Shown here piece after piece: positions 35,285 through 44,711 of a DNA stretch of 64,000 nucleotides. Each line of letters starts with the position of its first letter. The first letter of the stretch is position 1. The notes under the pieces were generated by a model, which saw nothing but the letters and a program-made list of their open reading frames with translations, made no database searches and was not told where the DNA came from. A program made the position numbers and the translations under genes. Where the stretch lies: positions 1 through 64,000 of the forward strand of contig JACKHO010000002.1 in assembly GCA_020638955.1 (NCBI GenBank). The letters are read 5' to 3'. Origin of the DNA: Planctomycetaceae bacterium. Its GTDB lineage: Bacteria; Planctomycetota; Planctomycetia; Planctomycetales; Planctomycetaceae.

Positions 35285-37930
35285 ATGCGGAATCAGCTTT
35301 GGCTTGCTGGCGGATTGTTCCTGGCACTGTTCATGGCGACGGAATGCCGATCAGCCGAACCCCTGTTCAATCCCAAGAAAGGGGACAAGGTGGTCCTCAT
35401 CGGCAACACCCTGGCCGAAAGGATGCAGTACTTCAACCATTTCGAGACGCTGCTGCATCAGCAGGCGTCCGATAAGGAGCTGGTGGTCCGCAACCTCGGC
35501 TGGTCGGGAGACACCATTAATCTGCGACTGCGGTCCAAAGATTTCCCGGACCACGGTCATACCCTGCTGCATCATCAGCCAGACACCATTCTGGCCTTCT
35601 TTGGTTTCAACGAATCCTTTGCTGGACCGGAAGGACTCGAACAATTCGAGGCCGATCTGGCGAAATTCCTCACCGATTTGAAGGCCATGAAATATCCCGT
35701 GTCCACCATCGAACGTGGTAGCACGGAAGCATACCAGCAGGATGGTCCCGGCGAAGCCAGCCAGACGCCAAACATCATTCTCGTCTCACCGACTGCGAAT
35801 GAGAATCTGAGTGATCGCAACATCACAGCCGCTGACTGGAATAATGCCAACCTGGAACTGTACACCAAGGCGATGCAGAAGGTCGCTGCGGAAAATGGTG
35901 TGGGCTTCGTTGATTTGTTCACGCCGACAAAGTCACTGCTAGCTCAAGATGGTGATTTGACCATCAACGGCTGTCACCTGACTGATGAAGGATACGCCCA
36001 CCTGGCGTCCATTCTGCTGCAGGCCCTCACTGGAGAACAGTTCGATGCGAAGGCTAACCCAGCCCTGCACGCCGCCGTCGCAGAAAAGAATCTGCAGCAC
36101 TTCTATGACTACCGGGCAGTCAACGGCTACTACATTTACGGCGGTCGGAAAGCTCCATTCGGTGTGGTGAACTTCCCTGCCGAGTTTGAAAAGCTCCGCA
36201 AAATGGTGGCTTTGCGCGATCGTCGCGTGTGGGACATCGCGGAAGGCAAGTCGGTCTCCGAAACGATTGATGATTCGAGCACCGGTGACTTCGCGATCAT
36301 TGAAACAAACTTCAAGAACGAGGTTTACATCACGCCGCCGGAAGAAGCACTCAAAGCCTTCACGGTGCCGGAAGGATTTGAAATCAGTCTTTGGGCCTCT
36401 GAGAAAGATTACCCGGAACTCGAAAACCCAGTGCAGTTCGCGTTCGACGCCAAGGGCCGCATGTTCGTGACGACCATTGGATCGTATCCCATGTATCTGC
36501 CGGGAACGCCCGTCAATGACAAGGTGCTCATTTTTGAGGATGCCAACCACGACGGCAAAGCCGATCAGCCGAAAGTGTTTGCAGACGGACTGTACATACC
36601 TATTGGGATCGAACTGGGTGATGGGGGTGCTTACGTCTCGCAACAGCCAAACGTTGTCTTCCTGAAAGATACTGATGGCGACGACCGCGCCGACATCAAA
36701 CGCACCGTCCTCCACGGATTCGATTCTGCCGACTCACACCATGCCATCAGTGCCTTCGAGTGGGGCCCAGGCGGCGATTTGTATTTTCAGGAAGGAACGT
36801 TTCATCACTCGCAAATTGAATCACCCTACGGTTTAAAGCGGTCGCACAATGCTGCGGTGTTCAGGTATGAGCCCAAGTCCGAGAAGTTTGACATCTACGT
36901 CGAATACAACTTCGCCAACCCTTGGGGGCATTGCTGGGATGACTGGGGTCAGGACTTCGTGGCCGACGCTTCGGGCGGAGCCAATTACTTTGCCGCTGCC
37001 TTCTCAGGTCAACTCGATTATCCACGGCAGCATCCTGGACTCAAGGAGTTTCTCGTCAAACAGTGGCGTCCGACGTGCGGTTGTGAAATCGTTTCGAGTC
37101 GCCACTTCCCTGACGAAATGCAGGGAGACTATCTCCTCAATAACTGCATTGGTTTCCAGGGGACATTGCAGTACCGCTTCAAAGAAGCCGGTTCCGGATT
37201 CCATGCCGATCCTGTTGAACCGCTGGTTCGTTCATCCGATCCAAACTTCCGGCCCACCGATTTGATGTTCGGTCCCGATGGGGCCTTGTACATCCTCGAC
37301 TGGTTTAATCCGCTGGTCGGTCATATGCAGCACTCCATTCGCGATCCGAACCGTGACAAGAAGCACGGACGCATTTGGCGGGTGACGTACAAGAATAAGC
37401 CACTGCTCACACCTCCCAAGATTTCTGGATCGACCCTCGCAGAGTTGTTCGAACTGCTGAAGGCCTATGAAATTCGGACCCGGTATAATGCGCGTCTGGA
37501 ATTGCGTGATCGCCCCACTGCCGAAGTCATTTCGCAACTGGATGCATGGGTCGCAAAGCTGGACAAGAGTGAGGAACGCTACGAACACCATTTGCTCGAA
37601 GCATTGTGGGTGAAGCAGCATCATGGAGCGGTTGATGCCGAGTTCCTTGACCGGCTGCTGAACGCCGAAGACCCACGAGCCCGGGCGGCAGCGACGCGGG
37701 TGCTTTGCTACTGGCGCGATGATGTCGACAGTCCACTCACTCTGCTGCAGGCTCGAGTGAACGATGAGCATCCTCGCGTGCGGATCGAAGCAGTGCGAGC
37801 GCTCAGTTTCTTTGACACTCAGCAAGCGTACGACATTGCCGTGGAATCATTGCTCTACGAGCAGGATGACTATCTCGATTACACGCTAAAGGAAACACTC
37901 GACACGCTGGAAAAGCGGATTGCAAAGTAG
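35285..37930 (+). CDS. SGNH-like domain fused to membrane-bound-dehydrogenase-type beta-propeller and HEAT repeats
   Basis: After a signal peptide (LWLAGGLFLALFMATECRS) the roughly 881-residue protein has three parts. Residues about 30-260 are SGNH-hydrolase-like (VVLIGNTLAERMQYF, FFGFNESFAG, INGCHLTDEGYAHL). The usual nucleophile Ser in block I appears replaced (GNT), so hydrolysis is doubtful. Residues about 350-700 are a PVC-type membrane-bound-dehydrogenase propeller (FDAKGRMFVTTIGSYPMYLP, ISAFEWGPGGDLYFQEGTFH, MFGPDGALYILDWFNPLVGH, HGRIWRVTYKN). The end carries HEAT-like repeats (DPRARAAATRVLCYW, HPRVRIEAVRALSFF). The haem c domain often found at the C-terminus of the family is absent. 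It is a periplasmic protein with probable carbohydrate or sulfated-polymer context, by family analogy only. The ATG at 35285 precedes the leader. Confidence 0.85.
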   Translation: MRNQLWLAGGLFLALFMATECRSAEPLFNPKKGDKVVLIGNTLAERMQYFNHFETLLHQQASDKELVVRNLGWSGDTINLRLRSKDFPDHGHTLLHHQPDTILAFFGFNESFAGPEGLEQFEADLAKFLTDLKAMKYPVSTIERGSTEAYQQDGPGEASQTPNIILVSPTANENLSDRNITAADWNNANLELYTKAMQKVAAENGVGFVDLFTPTKSLLAQDGDLTINGCHLTDEGYAHLASILLQALTGEQFDAKANPALHAAVAEKNLQHFYDYRAVNGYYIYGGRKAPFGVVNFPAEFEKLRKMVALRDRRVWDIAEGKSVSETIDDSSTGDFAIIETNFKNEVYITPPEEALKAFTVPEGFEISLWASEKDYPELENPVQFAFDAKGRMFVTTIGSYPMYLPGTPVNDKVLIFEDANHDGKADQPKVFADGLYIPIGIELGDGGAYVSQQPNVVFLKDTDGDDRADIKRTVLHGFDSADSHHAISAFEWGPGGDLYFQEGTFHHSQIESPYGLKRSHNAAVFRYEPKSEKFDIYVEYNFANPWGHCWDDWGQDFVADASGGANYFAAAFSGQLDYPRQHPGLKEFLVKQWRPTCGCEIVSSRHFPDEMQGDYLLNNCIGFQGTLQYRFKEAGSGFHADPVEPLVRSSDPNFRPTDLMFGPDGALYILDWFNPLVGHMQHSIRDPNRDKKHGRIWRVTYKNKPLLTPPKISGSTLAELFELLKAYEIRTRYNARLELRDRPTAEVISQLDAWVAKLDKSEERYEHHLLEALWVKQHHGAVDAEFLDRLLNAEDPRARAAATRVLCYWRDDVDSPLTLLQARVNDEHPRVRIEAVRALSFFDTQQAYDIAVESLLYEQDDYLDYTLKETLDTLEKRIAK

Positions 37931-38077
37931 TGCGTTTCTGGAAGCGATTTCCCGTACGGTGTGCCGCTGGCTGCTTGCCAGCCAGTGCAGTCGTGCCGAG
38001 TCGAATTTGAAGAAAACGAGCGATGGCGTCGATTTTGTGCGCCCGGTTTTGTCTACGGTCGCCACTATACTGGTGTC

Positions 38078-39904
38078 ATGCTCGAAATCGCCTCGAATTC
38101 CGAAGGTCGACACTCGGCAACCGTTTCGCCGGAAGCGCTTGCAGAGAGCCGACATACTGTCGTGCAGGGGGACACGGAATACGTCGAGGCTCTGACCGAT
38201 CAGAGTCTCATTCGCCAGTTCCTGCAGCGGGATGAAGCGGCGTTTCGAGGGATTGTCGAACGGCACGGAGCCATGGTGTTTGCCGTGGCGCTTCGGACAT
38301 TGCGCGATCGACAGGCCGCCGAAGACGTAGTGCAGGCGACGTTTTTTGTGCTGGCTCGAAATGCCCGTTCCATTCAGCGTCATAGTTCACTGGCGGCTTG
38401 GTTACATGCTGTGGCCATTCGGATTGCCCGGAAAGCGCTGCGACGCAGACAGCAACAGCCGGTTTCGGTTGAACATCCTGACGCTGCCTCGGAAGCGAAC
38501 GAACCGTACACCAACATGACGTCAGTGTATGAAGCACAAATTGTTGATGAAGAACTTTCAGGGCTCCCGGCACACTACCGCAACGCCCTGATTTTGCATT
38601 TTCTGGAAGGGCTCACGTTTCAGCAAACGGCTCAGGCACTCAAGACGACAGTAGGTGCTATTGAAGGTTGGCTGAAGCGCGGTAAACGGGCACTTCGTTT
38701 ACGACTTATGCGGCGAGGCATTGGCGTCGGGATGGTCTTCGCTGCCTTTCAGTGGTATCAGTCCGCGGCCAAGGCCGCTGAATTGGCGTCACTGTTTCAT
38801 GCATCCGTCGCCGGCGGCATGTCCACGGCAGCGGGCTCACCATTTGGTCCAGCGGTTTCTGCGGAAGCCATTCATTTAGCTCGGGAGTTTTCTATGTGGA
38901 CAACAACAAAAGTCGTGCTGACCGGCATCGCCTCGCTGCTCCTTCTGACCGCCGCTGGTCTGGTGGGGAATGGCGTGTGGGGAGATGAGGGGCACGAGGC
39001 TCCAGCGCTCAACACCGCCGTGATTGAGGCTCCAAGTGAAAACTCTTCACCGGAGGAACCGGCTAGCGCGGTTCCCGTACAAATCGCACAAAACACTCCC
39101 GACCCTGGCGAGACCAAAGTCTATCCGGTAGACGATCTCATCGTGTCGACGAACGCACCCAATTCGACAAACAGCACGAGCACGGTGCCACCAACCGTTG
39201 AAGTCTATGCTCCAGGTGCATCCAATCCGAATATCGCAAAGATCAACGATGCACTTAAAGAAACAACAACCCTCGAGTTTCCTGGAAACCCGCTTTCCGA
39301 CGTCATTGACTACACAGCGCACGTGCACAACATCCCGATTATCATTGATGAGTCTGCCCTTGCGGAAGAAGGAATCGACACCGACGTGGAAGTTGAACTC
39401 GTCCTTGAAGGGGTGACACTACAGTCAGCACTGGAAATCATGCTGGCGAATGTCGGCGGGGCGAAGCTGGACTATGTCATCGAAAACGAAGTGATGAAAA
39501 TCACCACCCGACTCGCGGCAGATGAAACGTATGAAACTCGTGTGTATGACGTGCGGGCTCTGGAACTGGACGACCCGGAAGTTTTGGTTCATGTACTGAC
39601 CAACACGACGTCTGGAGCGTGGGTGCAAGCCGGGACGGGTGAAGGGGCCATCAGCTACTCAAAGGGGAGTTTCATCATTCGGCAGACGCAGCGTGTGCAC
39701 CGGGAAATTGAAACCCTCCTGAACAATATGGCGAAGCAGGCGGCATCGAAGAACTATCCCGTGCCCGACTGGCCAACCCCCAAGGAACTGCCCCCATTCA
39801 TTCCACCGAATTCGAACGTCCCCAACAGTGCCATACTGCCTGTCCAGCCGGGTAGTACCATACCGGCTGTGCCAGCGAAATCATCGGCGCGGGGATCCAT
39901 CTGA
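38078..39904 (+). CDS. ECF sigma factor fused through a membrane helix to a secretin/TonB-short-N-terminal-like domain
   Basis: The first 215 residues form an ECF sigma factor. Region 2 reads SLIRQFLQRDEAAFRGIVER, then RQAAEDVVQATFFVLARNA. Region 4 reads LPAHYRNALILHFLEGLTFQ, then VGAIEGWLKRGKRALRLRL. A membrane helix follows (WTTTKVVLTGIASLLLLTAA, about 273-295), then an extracytoplasmic Ser/Thr/Pro linker and a compact domain at about 375-555. Its pattern (NPLSDVIDYTAHVHNIPIII, GVTLQSALEIMLANVGGAKL, FIIRQTQRVHREIETLL) resembles STN/secretin N-domains. The sigma and sensor parts are thus one chain crossing the membrane, which would need proteolysis or clustering to act. The ATG at 38078 is preferred; 39 upstream codons are not sigma-like. 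The next gene is a stand-alone paralogue of the outer domain. Confidence 0.85.
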   Translation: MLEIASNSEGRHSATVSPEALAESRHTVVQGDTEYVEALTDQSLIRQFLQRDEAAFRGIVERHGAMVFAVALRTLRDRQAAEDVVQATFFVLARNARSIQRHSSLAAWLHAVAIRIARKALRRRQQQPVSVEHPDAASEANEPYTNMTSVYEAQIVDEELSGLPAHYRNALILHFLEGLTFQQTAQALKTTVGAIEGWLKRGKRALRLRLMRRGIGVGMVFAAFQWYQSAAKAAELASLFHASVAGGMSTAAGSPFGPAVSAEAIHLAREFSMWTTTKVVLTGIASLLLLTAAGLVGNGVWGDEGHEAPALNTAVIEAPSENSSPEEPASAVPVQIAQNTPDPGETKVYPVDDLIVSTNAPNSTNSTSTVPPTVEVYAPGASNPNIAKINDALKETTTLEFPGNPLSDVIDYTAHVHNIPIIIDESALAEEGIDTDVEVELVLEGVTLQSALEIMLANVGGAKLDYVIENEVMKITTRLAADETYETRVYDVRALELDDPEVLVHVLTNTTSGAWVQAGTGEGAISYSKGSFIIRQTQRVHREIETLLNNMAKQAASKNYPVPDWPTPKELPPFIPPNSNVPNSAILPVQPGSTIPAVPAKSSARGSI

Positions 39905-40044
39905 CGGATTCACTGTGGATTGCTTGCGGCAGGTTCCTGGGATGTGCCACCATTGGCGTCAGTGAGACACATATCGGCGGTCCGAATTCACAGGCTGCCA
40001 AACCGGCTTCTATCGAAGCCAGTCTTCCAACTCTGGAGTTTTCG

Positions 40045-40836
40045 ATGCGATTGGCAATAAGAAATCATTTCAATCACGTTGCTTTGGCACTTGTTGTCGC
40101 GATTGTAGGTGTCGCGGGAAGTAGTGCTCACGGGCAGGATGCCAGTGCAGAAGCCAAGTCGCCTCCGCACATTAAGGTTTATGCACCGGGCGCAGAGAGC
40201 CCGAGCGTCATCAAAATCAACGAGGCGCTCGAACAGGTAACGAGTCTGGAGTTTCCGGGCAATCCGCTGGAAGACGTCGTTCGGTACATCGGGTCGATAC
40301 ATGAGATCCCAATTGTAGTTGACGAAAGTGCATTGCTTGCTGAAGGGATTGGCCCGGACACTGAAGTGAAAATCGCCCTCAGGGGTGTCACACTGCGATC
40401 GGCGCTCGAACTCATGTTCGAAGATGTCGGGGGTATTCGGCTGGATTATGTCATCCAGCATGAAGTTCTAAAAATTACAACGGCGATAAGAGCGGACGAA
40501 ATTCTTGAGACACGCGTGTACGACATAAGGGCGTTGGATTTGAATGACCCGGAAATTCTCGTTGAGACGCTTACGACCACCACTTCCGGTCATTGGTTGA
40601 ACGCAGGTGATGGAGAAGGTGCCATCAGCTACACCAAGGGGCTTTTCATCATCCGACAGACACAACGTGTGCATCGCGAAATCGAAAACCTGCTGAACGA
40701 TATGGCCCACCATGTGAATTCTGGTGAGCCCATTCCCGATTGGCCCGCCCCCAGGAATGAGTTTGCATCACAGGGTCAGCAAGGTGGTGTCCCCATGCCA
40801 CCGGTCAAACCTCCAGCCCCAGCCGTGGAGCAATAG
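40045..40836 (+). CDS. Secreted STN-like domain protein, paralogue of the upstream sigma-fused domain
   Basis: After a signal peptide (HVALALVVAIVGVAGSSAHG) the 263-residue protein aligns over roughly 185 residues with the C-terminal domain of the gene at 38078, sharing IPIxxDESALxxEGI, GVTLxSALExM and FIIRQTQRVHREIExLLNxM. It lacks the sigma and membrane parts. It is thus a free periplasmic version, which could compete or pair with the sigma-attached copy. It ends in a Pro-rich tail (PMPPVKPPAPAVEQ), like its paralogue. The 140 bases between the two genes hold no recognised feature. Confidence 0.8.
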   Translation: MRLAIRNHFNHVALALVVAIVGVAGSSAHGQDASAEAKSPPHIKVYAPGAESPSVIKINEALEQVTSLEFPGNPLEDVVRYIGSIHEIPIVVDESALLAEGIGPDTEVKIALRGVTLRSALELMFEDVGGIRLDYVIQHEVLKITTAIRADEILETRVYDIRALDLNDPEILVETLTTTTSGHWLNAGDGEGAISYTKGLFIIRQTQRVHREIENLLNDMAHHVNSGEPIPDWPAPRNEFASQGQQGGVPMPPVKPPAPAVEQ

Positions 40837-40920
40837 GCCGTAGCAGAGTGCATTACGACTGGATGTCGAAACGGGGAAGCCGCACCGATCAATCCTCGTT
40901 GCGAAGGCCTTGCAATAGAG

Positions 40921-41000
40921 CACCGCAGAGAACGCTGGGGATCGCAGAGGCGAAATCGAGGGCACGCGCCTCTCTGCGTTCCTCCGCGAACTCTGCGGTT
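40921..41000. repeat. Nested hairpin repeat
   Basis: ACCGCAGAG (40922-40930) is exactly inverted by CTCTGCGGT (40991-40999), and AGAGGCG (40946-40952) by CGCCTCT (40967-40973) inside it. It lies between the convergent STN-like and paiB-type genes and may terminate transcription from both sides. Confidence 0.6.
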
Positions 41001-41078
41001 CGACTTCTCTCTGCGAATCAATCGAGGTCGGACGACAAGTGCTTCCGCTCGCTTAATGATTGTCTGTCGACTTCTTAC

Positions 41079-41711
41079 TTACTCGTCAACTTCAAGTGTT
41101 CGTCGCACCAGTCGGGTAACGGCTTGATTGCTGGGGTGGTCGCTCGATTCCAGGTGGCCGAGCATGCGGAGGCGGTCGGCTTGGGAGCGGTTTTGGCCGA
41201 GTTTGAATTGGGCTTCGATGTGTGTGATTTCGATTTCGAAGCCGACAATCATGTCGAGAAGTTTTTCTTGAACATCACCGGGCAATTGAAGTTGCCACGG
41301 TTGCGGGTGGTTGGCCTCGAAGGTTTCAACCATAGTTTGCAACTGGTTCCAAAGATCTTCCTGGGACGTCATCAACGCTGGCGTTCCGTAGACATGGACG
41401 GCGGCGTAGTTCCACGTCGGAACGGCGACTTCGGCCTCGTACCAGTTCGGTGAAATGTAGGCATGTGGCCCGTGAAAAATGGCCAGCACCGATGTGCCCG
41501 ACTCGAACTGCTGCCACTGCGGGTTCGCCCTGGCAACGTGTCCCATGAGCTTGGAAGGCTTGTCACCTGTTCCTGGAATGTGGAGCAGCGGCACATGGGA
41601 AGCAATGGGGGCTGCACCGTTGGTCGAGATCAGCGTCGCAAAAGGATGTTGTCTGAGAAACTCGACAATTCGCTGGGGGTCGTCTTCCTTGAAGGCCGGT
41701 GGGATGTACAT
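41079..41711 (-). CDS. PaiB-type FMN-binding negative transcriptional regulator
   Basis: The 210-residue protein has the PaiB family pattern: MYIPPAFKEDDPQRIVEFLR at the start, ISTNGAAPIASHVPLLH, HVARANPQWQQF, GPHAYISPNWYEAEVAVPTW and MIVGFEIEITHIEAQFKLGQ. The split-barrel fold binds FMN; Bacillus PaiB represses sporulation and protease genes, but the role in other phyla is unknown. The ATG at 41711 gives the conserved N-terminus; the 33 codons upstream in frame are not conserved-looking. It is divergent from the sigma factor at 42005. Confidence 0.9.
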   Translation of the reverse strand: MYIPPAFKEDDPQRIVEFLRQHPFATLISTNGAAPIASHVPLLHIPGTGDKPSKLMGHVARANPQWQQFESGTSVLAIFHGPHAYISPNWYEAEVAVPTWNYAAVHVYGTPALMTSQEDLWNQLQTMVETFEANHPQPWQLQLPGDVQEKLLDMIVGFEIEITHIEAQFKLGQNRSQADRLRMLGHLESSDHPSNQAVTRLVRRTLEVDE

Positions 41712-42004
41712 GCATGGGTTTCCATTGAATTGGTTGGTTTTTGTCTGACTGCATCTGACACCGGTGTTCCCAACCGGTTCGGTGAGGACGGGGCAGGTTG
41801 CCGTTCCCACCCAATTTGTCTGTAGGCGGGAATTTGCGACAGGAGTACGATAAGATATCTTCCCTGAAGATGACCGAATTCAACCGAACTGCGGCGAAAC
41901 CTTCCTCAGCAAAACGGGTTTCAACTGAGAAGATAACGTCGTCCTGGTTTCGGAGTTGAGAGCTCGACTTCGAGTACAACCGAAAAGACAGGACTTTTCA
42001 TACT

Positions 42005-42628
42005 TTGGTAACCGAAACGCTCAGCACCAGTGGGGCAAATCCCTACCTCCGTGACCCGGAGGTTCAGCTGATGCTGCGCGTAAAGTCTGGTGACGAAACG
42101 GCTTTTGCTCAGTTGGTCCTGACTTACCAGGACCGTTTGGTCGGGCTGTTTACCAATATGTTTCGAGACCCCGTGCTCGCGGAAGATTTGGCTCAGGAGG
42201 TATTCCTGAGGATTTACCGTGCCCGGGCGGGGTACGAACCGACTGCGAAATTCTCGACCTGGGTGTTCCAGATTTCCCACAATCTGGCACACAACTCCCG
42301 TCGGTCGAAGGGCCGTCGTAATGAAACACAATTCCGTAGTGAAGACACGAGCTCAGTAGGCTCGCGGCCAAAGGAATCACAAATTGCGGAAAAGTCCGCA
42401 TTGATGCCCGTGCGTCAATTGGACAAAGAGGAATTGAGAGAACGTGTGCGTGAGGCACTTTCCTCACTGAATGAGCGACAACGCATGGCTGTGTTGCTGC
42501 ATCGTTTCGAGGGAATGAGCTACGCCGACATTGGTGAAGCCATGGAACTCTCACCCCAGGCCGTGAAGTCGCTGCTTTCTCGTGCACGCGAGAACTTGCG
42601 AGTAGTTCTGGAACAGTATGTACAGTAA
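42005..42628 (+). CDS. RNA polymerase sigma factor, ECF type
   Basis: Region 2 is clear (MLRVKSGDETAFAQLVLTYQ, then RDPVLAEDLAQEVFLRIYRA, then FSTWVFQISHNLAHNSRRS). Region 4 is LSSLNERQRMAVLLHRFEGM, then YADIGEAMELSPQAVKSLLS. This is an RpoE-like group. The frame has no ATG before region 2, so the TTG at 42005 with an AGGA about 11 bases upstream is the likely start. The anti-sigma-like gene follows after 39 bases and a third gene overlaps that, giving a three-gene regulatory operon. Confidence 0.92.
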   Translation: MVTETLSTSGANPYLRDPEVQLMLRVKSGDETAFAQLVLTYQDRLVGLFTNMFRDPVLAEDLAQEVFLRIYRARAGYEPTAKFSTWVFQISHNLAHNSRRSKGRRNETQFRSEDTSSVGSRPKESQIAEKSALMPVRQLDKEELRERVREALSSLNERQRMAVLLHRFEGMSYADIGEAMELSPQAVKSLLSRARENLRVVLEQYVQ

Positions 42629-42667
42629 ACGGAATAACGGAATAACAGGAGCGTTTGACGAATTTCG

Positions 42668-43186
42668 ATGAGCAAGCTGCAGCGACTATCCGCTGAAGAC
42701 CGGGACAATCTCGTCGCCTATCTGGACGGCGAGCTTGATGAATCCGGTACGCGCCGTATCGAGGGCGTTCTGGGACAAAGCAGTGTCGCCCGGACTGACG
42801 TCGAGCAGCTCGCCCGCACGTATGATTTGCTCGATGAACTCGATACTCCCAAAGCCAGCGAGAGCTTTACCGAGCGAACCATTGCTTCGGCCAAGCTCGA
42901 ACAAATTAAGCCGTCGCTCGCACAGCATCCCTGGTTCGTTTTTCTCCGTCGCGTTTCGCCTATTGGTGGCTGGGCCATTGTTATGGTCGTCGCCGCTGCA
43001 ATTGGGTTCTCAATTACACGACTGGGAGTTCCACAGGACGATGATGTTCTGCTAGAGAATTATCCGGTCATCAAGGAACTGGACGTCTATTCCGAGACGG
43101 GCAATTATGAATTCCTGGATCGCCTCAGCCGCGAGCAGGAATTACTGGACCAAATGAGTCGGGAGGCACACCGTGAATCCCAGTAG
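42668..43186 (+). CDS. Putative transmembrane anti-sigma factor
   Basis: The 172-residue protein starts with LSAEDRDNLVAYLDGELDES, the pattern of zinc-less anti-sigma N-terminal domains (it lacks the HxxxCxxC metal site). A single helix follows (GGWAIVMVVAAAIGFSITRL, about residues 99-118) and a short acidic periplasmic tail (LLENYPVIKELDVYSETGNY). Placement right after a sigma factor supports the role: holding it inactive at the membrane until a signal is sensed. The gene overlaps the next by 14 bases. Confidence 0.8.
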   Translation: MSKLQRLSAEDRDNLVAYLDGELDESGTRRIEGVLGQSSVARTDVEQLARTYDLLDELDTPKASESFTERTIASAKLEQIKPSLAQHPWFVFLRRVSPIGGWAIVMVVAAAIGFSITRLGVPQDDDVLLENYPVIKELDVYSETGNYEFLDRLSREQELLDQMSREAHRESQ

Positions 43187-44630
43187 AGTCAGATGGATTC
43201 TTGTCGCCATTGTGCTGCTGGCAGTGGGAGCGTCGCCGTTTTTGGTGCGTGGTAACCAGTCGGTCGAGTCGCTGAAAAAAGTGCATCAACAGGAAATTGC
43301 CAGCCTGTCGGAAAGCGACCGGGCCCGCATTGTCGAACGAAACTTTGAGACGTTCACTAGCCTCCCGGAGGCAGAGCGGAATGCGTACATCAGCCTCCAC
43401 GCACGCCTCGTGGAAGACAAAAAGAAAACCGGGCAACTCTCCGCCACGCTCGATACGTATTCCAGTTGGCTACGAACTCTCGAACCGTATCAACGCGAGG
43501 AACTGAAGCAGGAATCTGATCCTGGCAAACGCGTCGCGCTCATTAAAGAATTCTTGCACGAACAAAGCGAAGAAGCCGCTCGCAATGCTGTGGCCGACCA
43601 AATGGAAAGTGTCTCGGGGCCACCGCAAGGTGGTGGTCGCGGCGGTTGGCGTCCACCGCCACTTCCACCAGAGGCACTCGCGCGCATGATGGAGGAAATT
43701 GAAGCAATTATGTTTCACCGCCTCGAACCGGCGCAACGCAGTGAACTTGAGCACCTTGAAGGCCTCGCACGTTACGTGCGACTGCTGCAATTCGTACGAG
43801 ACGAGAGTGTACAGCGTGACGATGGGCGCCTCTTCTCCATGAAAGATGAGACAGAGTTACAAAAGGTCATCTCTGTCATCGAAGATTCGCGAATCCGTGA
43901 ATTCCTCGGGGAATCTGGGACGGCACTGCAGCGAATGCGTTGGCACACTTTGTTGCATTTCAGCCTAAGAAACGAACTTGAGAAAGAAACGCGGGCCGAG
44001 CGTCGACTCCCTTCCGCCGACACATTAGAGGCGGATTTCAACGCCCTCCCCAAAGACATGCAGGACAAGTTGCTGTCTCTTTCGTCGGACGACTTCATTG
44101 ATGAATTGACCCGACTGAATGAAGAACGGAACGCTCCAGTGACGCGTGAAGACGTCGAAGCCGTGTTCTCGATCCCCGAAATTTTTCGAAAACGCTACGA
44201 AATGGCGTTTCGTCAGCAATTCAACCGAGATGGCAGCCCTGGTCGCCCACGACCGGAAGACGTCATTCGCAACGCGGACCGAAACAAGGACGGGAAGATT
44301 ACATTCGATGAGTTGCCCGAAGAAATGAAGGCCCCACTTTCACGCTTCTTCGACGAAGCCGGGGAAGATGGATGGCCGATTGAGGCGGTCATCAAGCGAT
44401 TTGAAGAACGGATCCGTTCCAATGGTGGACGATTTGGACCACGCGGGGGCGACGGCGGTCCGCGCGGTGAGGGCGGTCCGCCATTCGGACCACCACCGGA
44501 ACGTCCAGGATTCAACGGCAACCCCGATGGATTCCGTGGTCGGCCCGATCGAGGCCCCGGTCCGCCACCTGGAGGAAATCAGCCTCCGGGAGGCAATCAG
44601 CCACCGCCTCCGCCGCCCAATGCGGAGTAA
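43173..44630 (+). CDS. Secreted or anchored EF-hand protein with Pro/Gly-rich tail
   Basis: The 485-residue protein begins at a GTG inside the end of the anti-sigma gene, with an N-terminal helix (WILVAIVLLAVGASPFLV) that exports or anchors it. A long helical, charged region follows. An EF-hand is at about 366-377 (DRNKDGKITFDE), with all calcium-ligand positions filled, and a second weaker site may follow. The last roughly 80 residues are Gly/Pro/Arg repeats. It may sense calcium or envelope state for the sigma/anti-sigma pair it is coupled to, by context only. No named family is recognised. Confidence 0.75.
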   Translation: MNPSRVRWILVAIVLLAVGASPFLVRGNQSVESLKKVHQQEIASLSESDRARIVERNFETFTSLPEAERNAYISLHARLVEDKKKTGQLSATLDTYSSWLRTLEPYQREELKQESDPGKRVALIKEFLHEQSEEAARNAVADQMESVSGPPQGGGRGGWRPPPLPPEALARMMEEIEAIMFHRLEPAQRSELEHLEGLARYVRLLQFVRDESVQRDDGRLFSMKDETELQKVISVIEDSRIREFLGESGTALQRMRWHTLLHFSLRNELEKETRAERRLPSADTLEADFNALPKDMQDKLLSLSSDDFIDELTRLNEERNAPVTREDVEAVFSIPEIFRKRYEMAFRQQFNRDGSPGRPRPEDVIRNADRNKDGKITFDELPEEMKAPLSRFFDEAGEDGWPIEAVIKRFEERIRSNGGRFGPRGGDGGPRGEGGPPFGPPPERPGFNGNPDGFRGRPDRGPGPPPGGNQPPGGNQPPPPPPNAE

Positions 44631-44711
44631 ACCATCGACGGGGATGACTGGAAAGAGCAGCTTGCTCCAGTCGGTATTCATCTTGCCTTAAATCAGAATC
44701 TGCACGAATTC

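Noticed and set aside
35939..36715. 258-codon open frame on the minus strand
   Set aside because: It is antisense to the SGNH/propeller gene; no family pattern.
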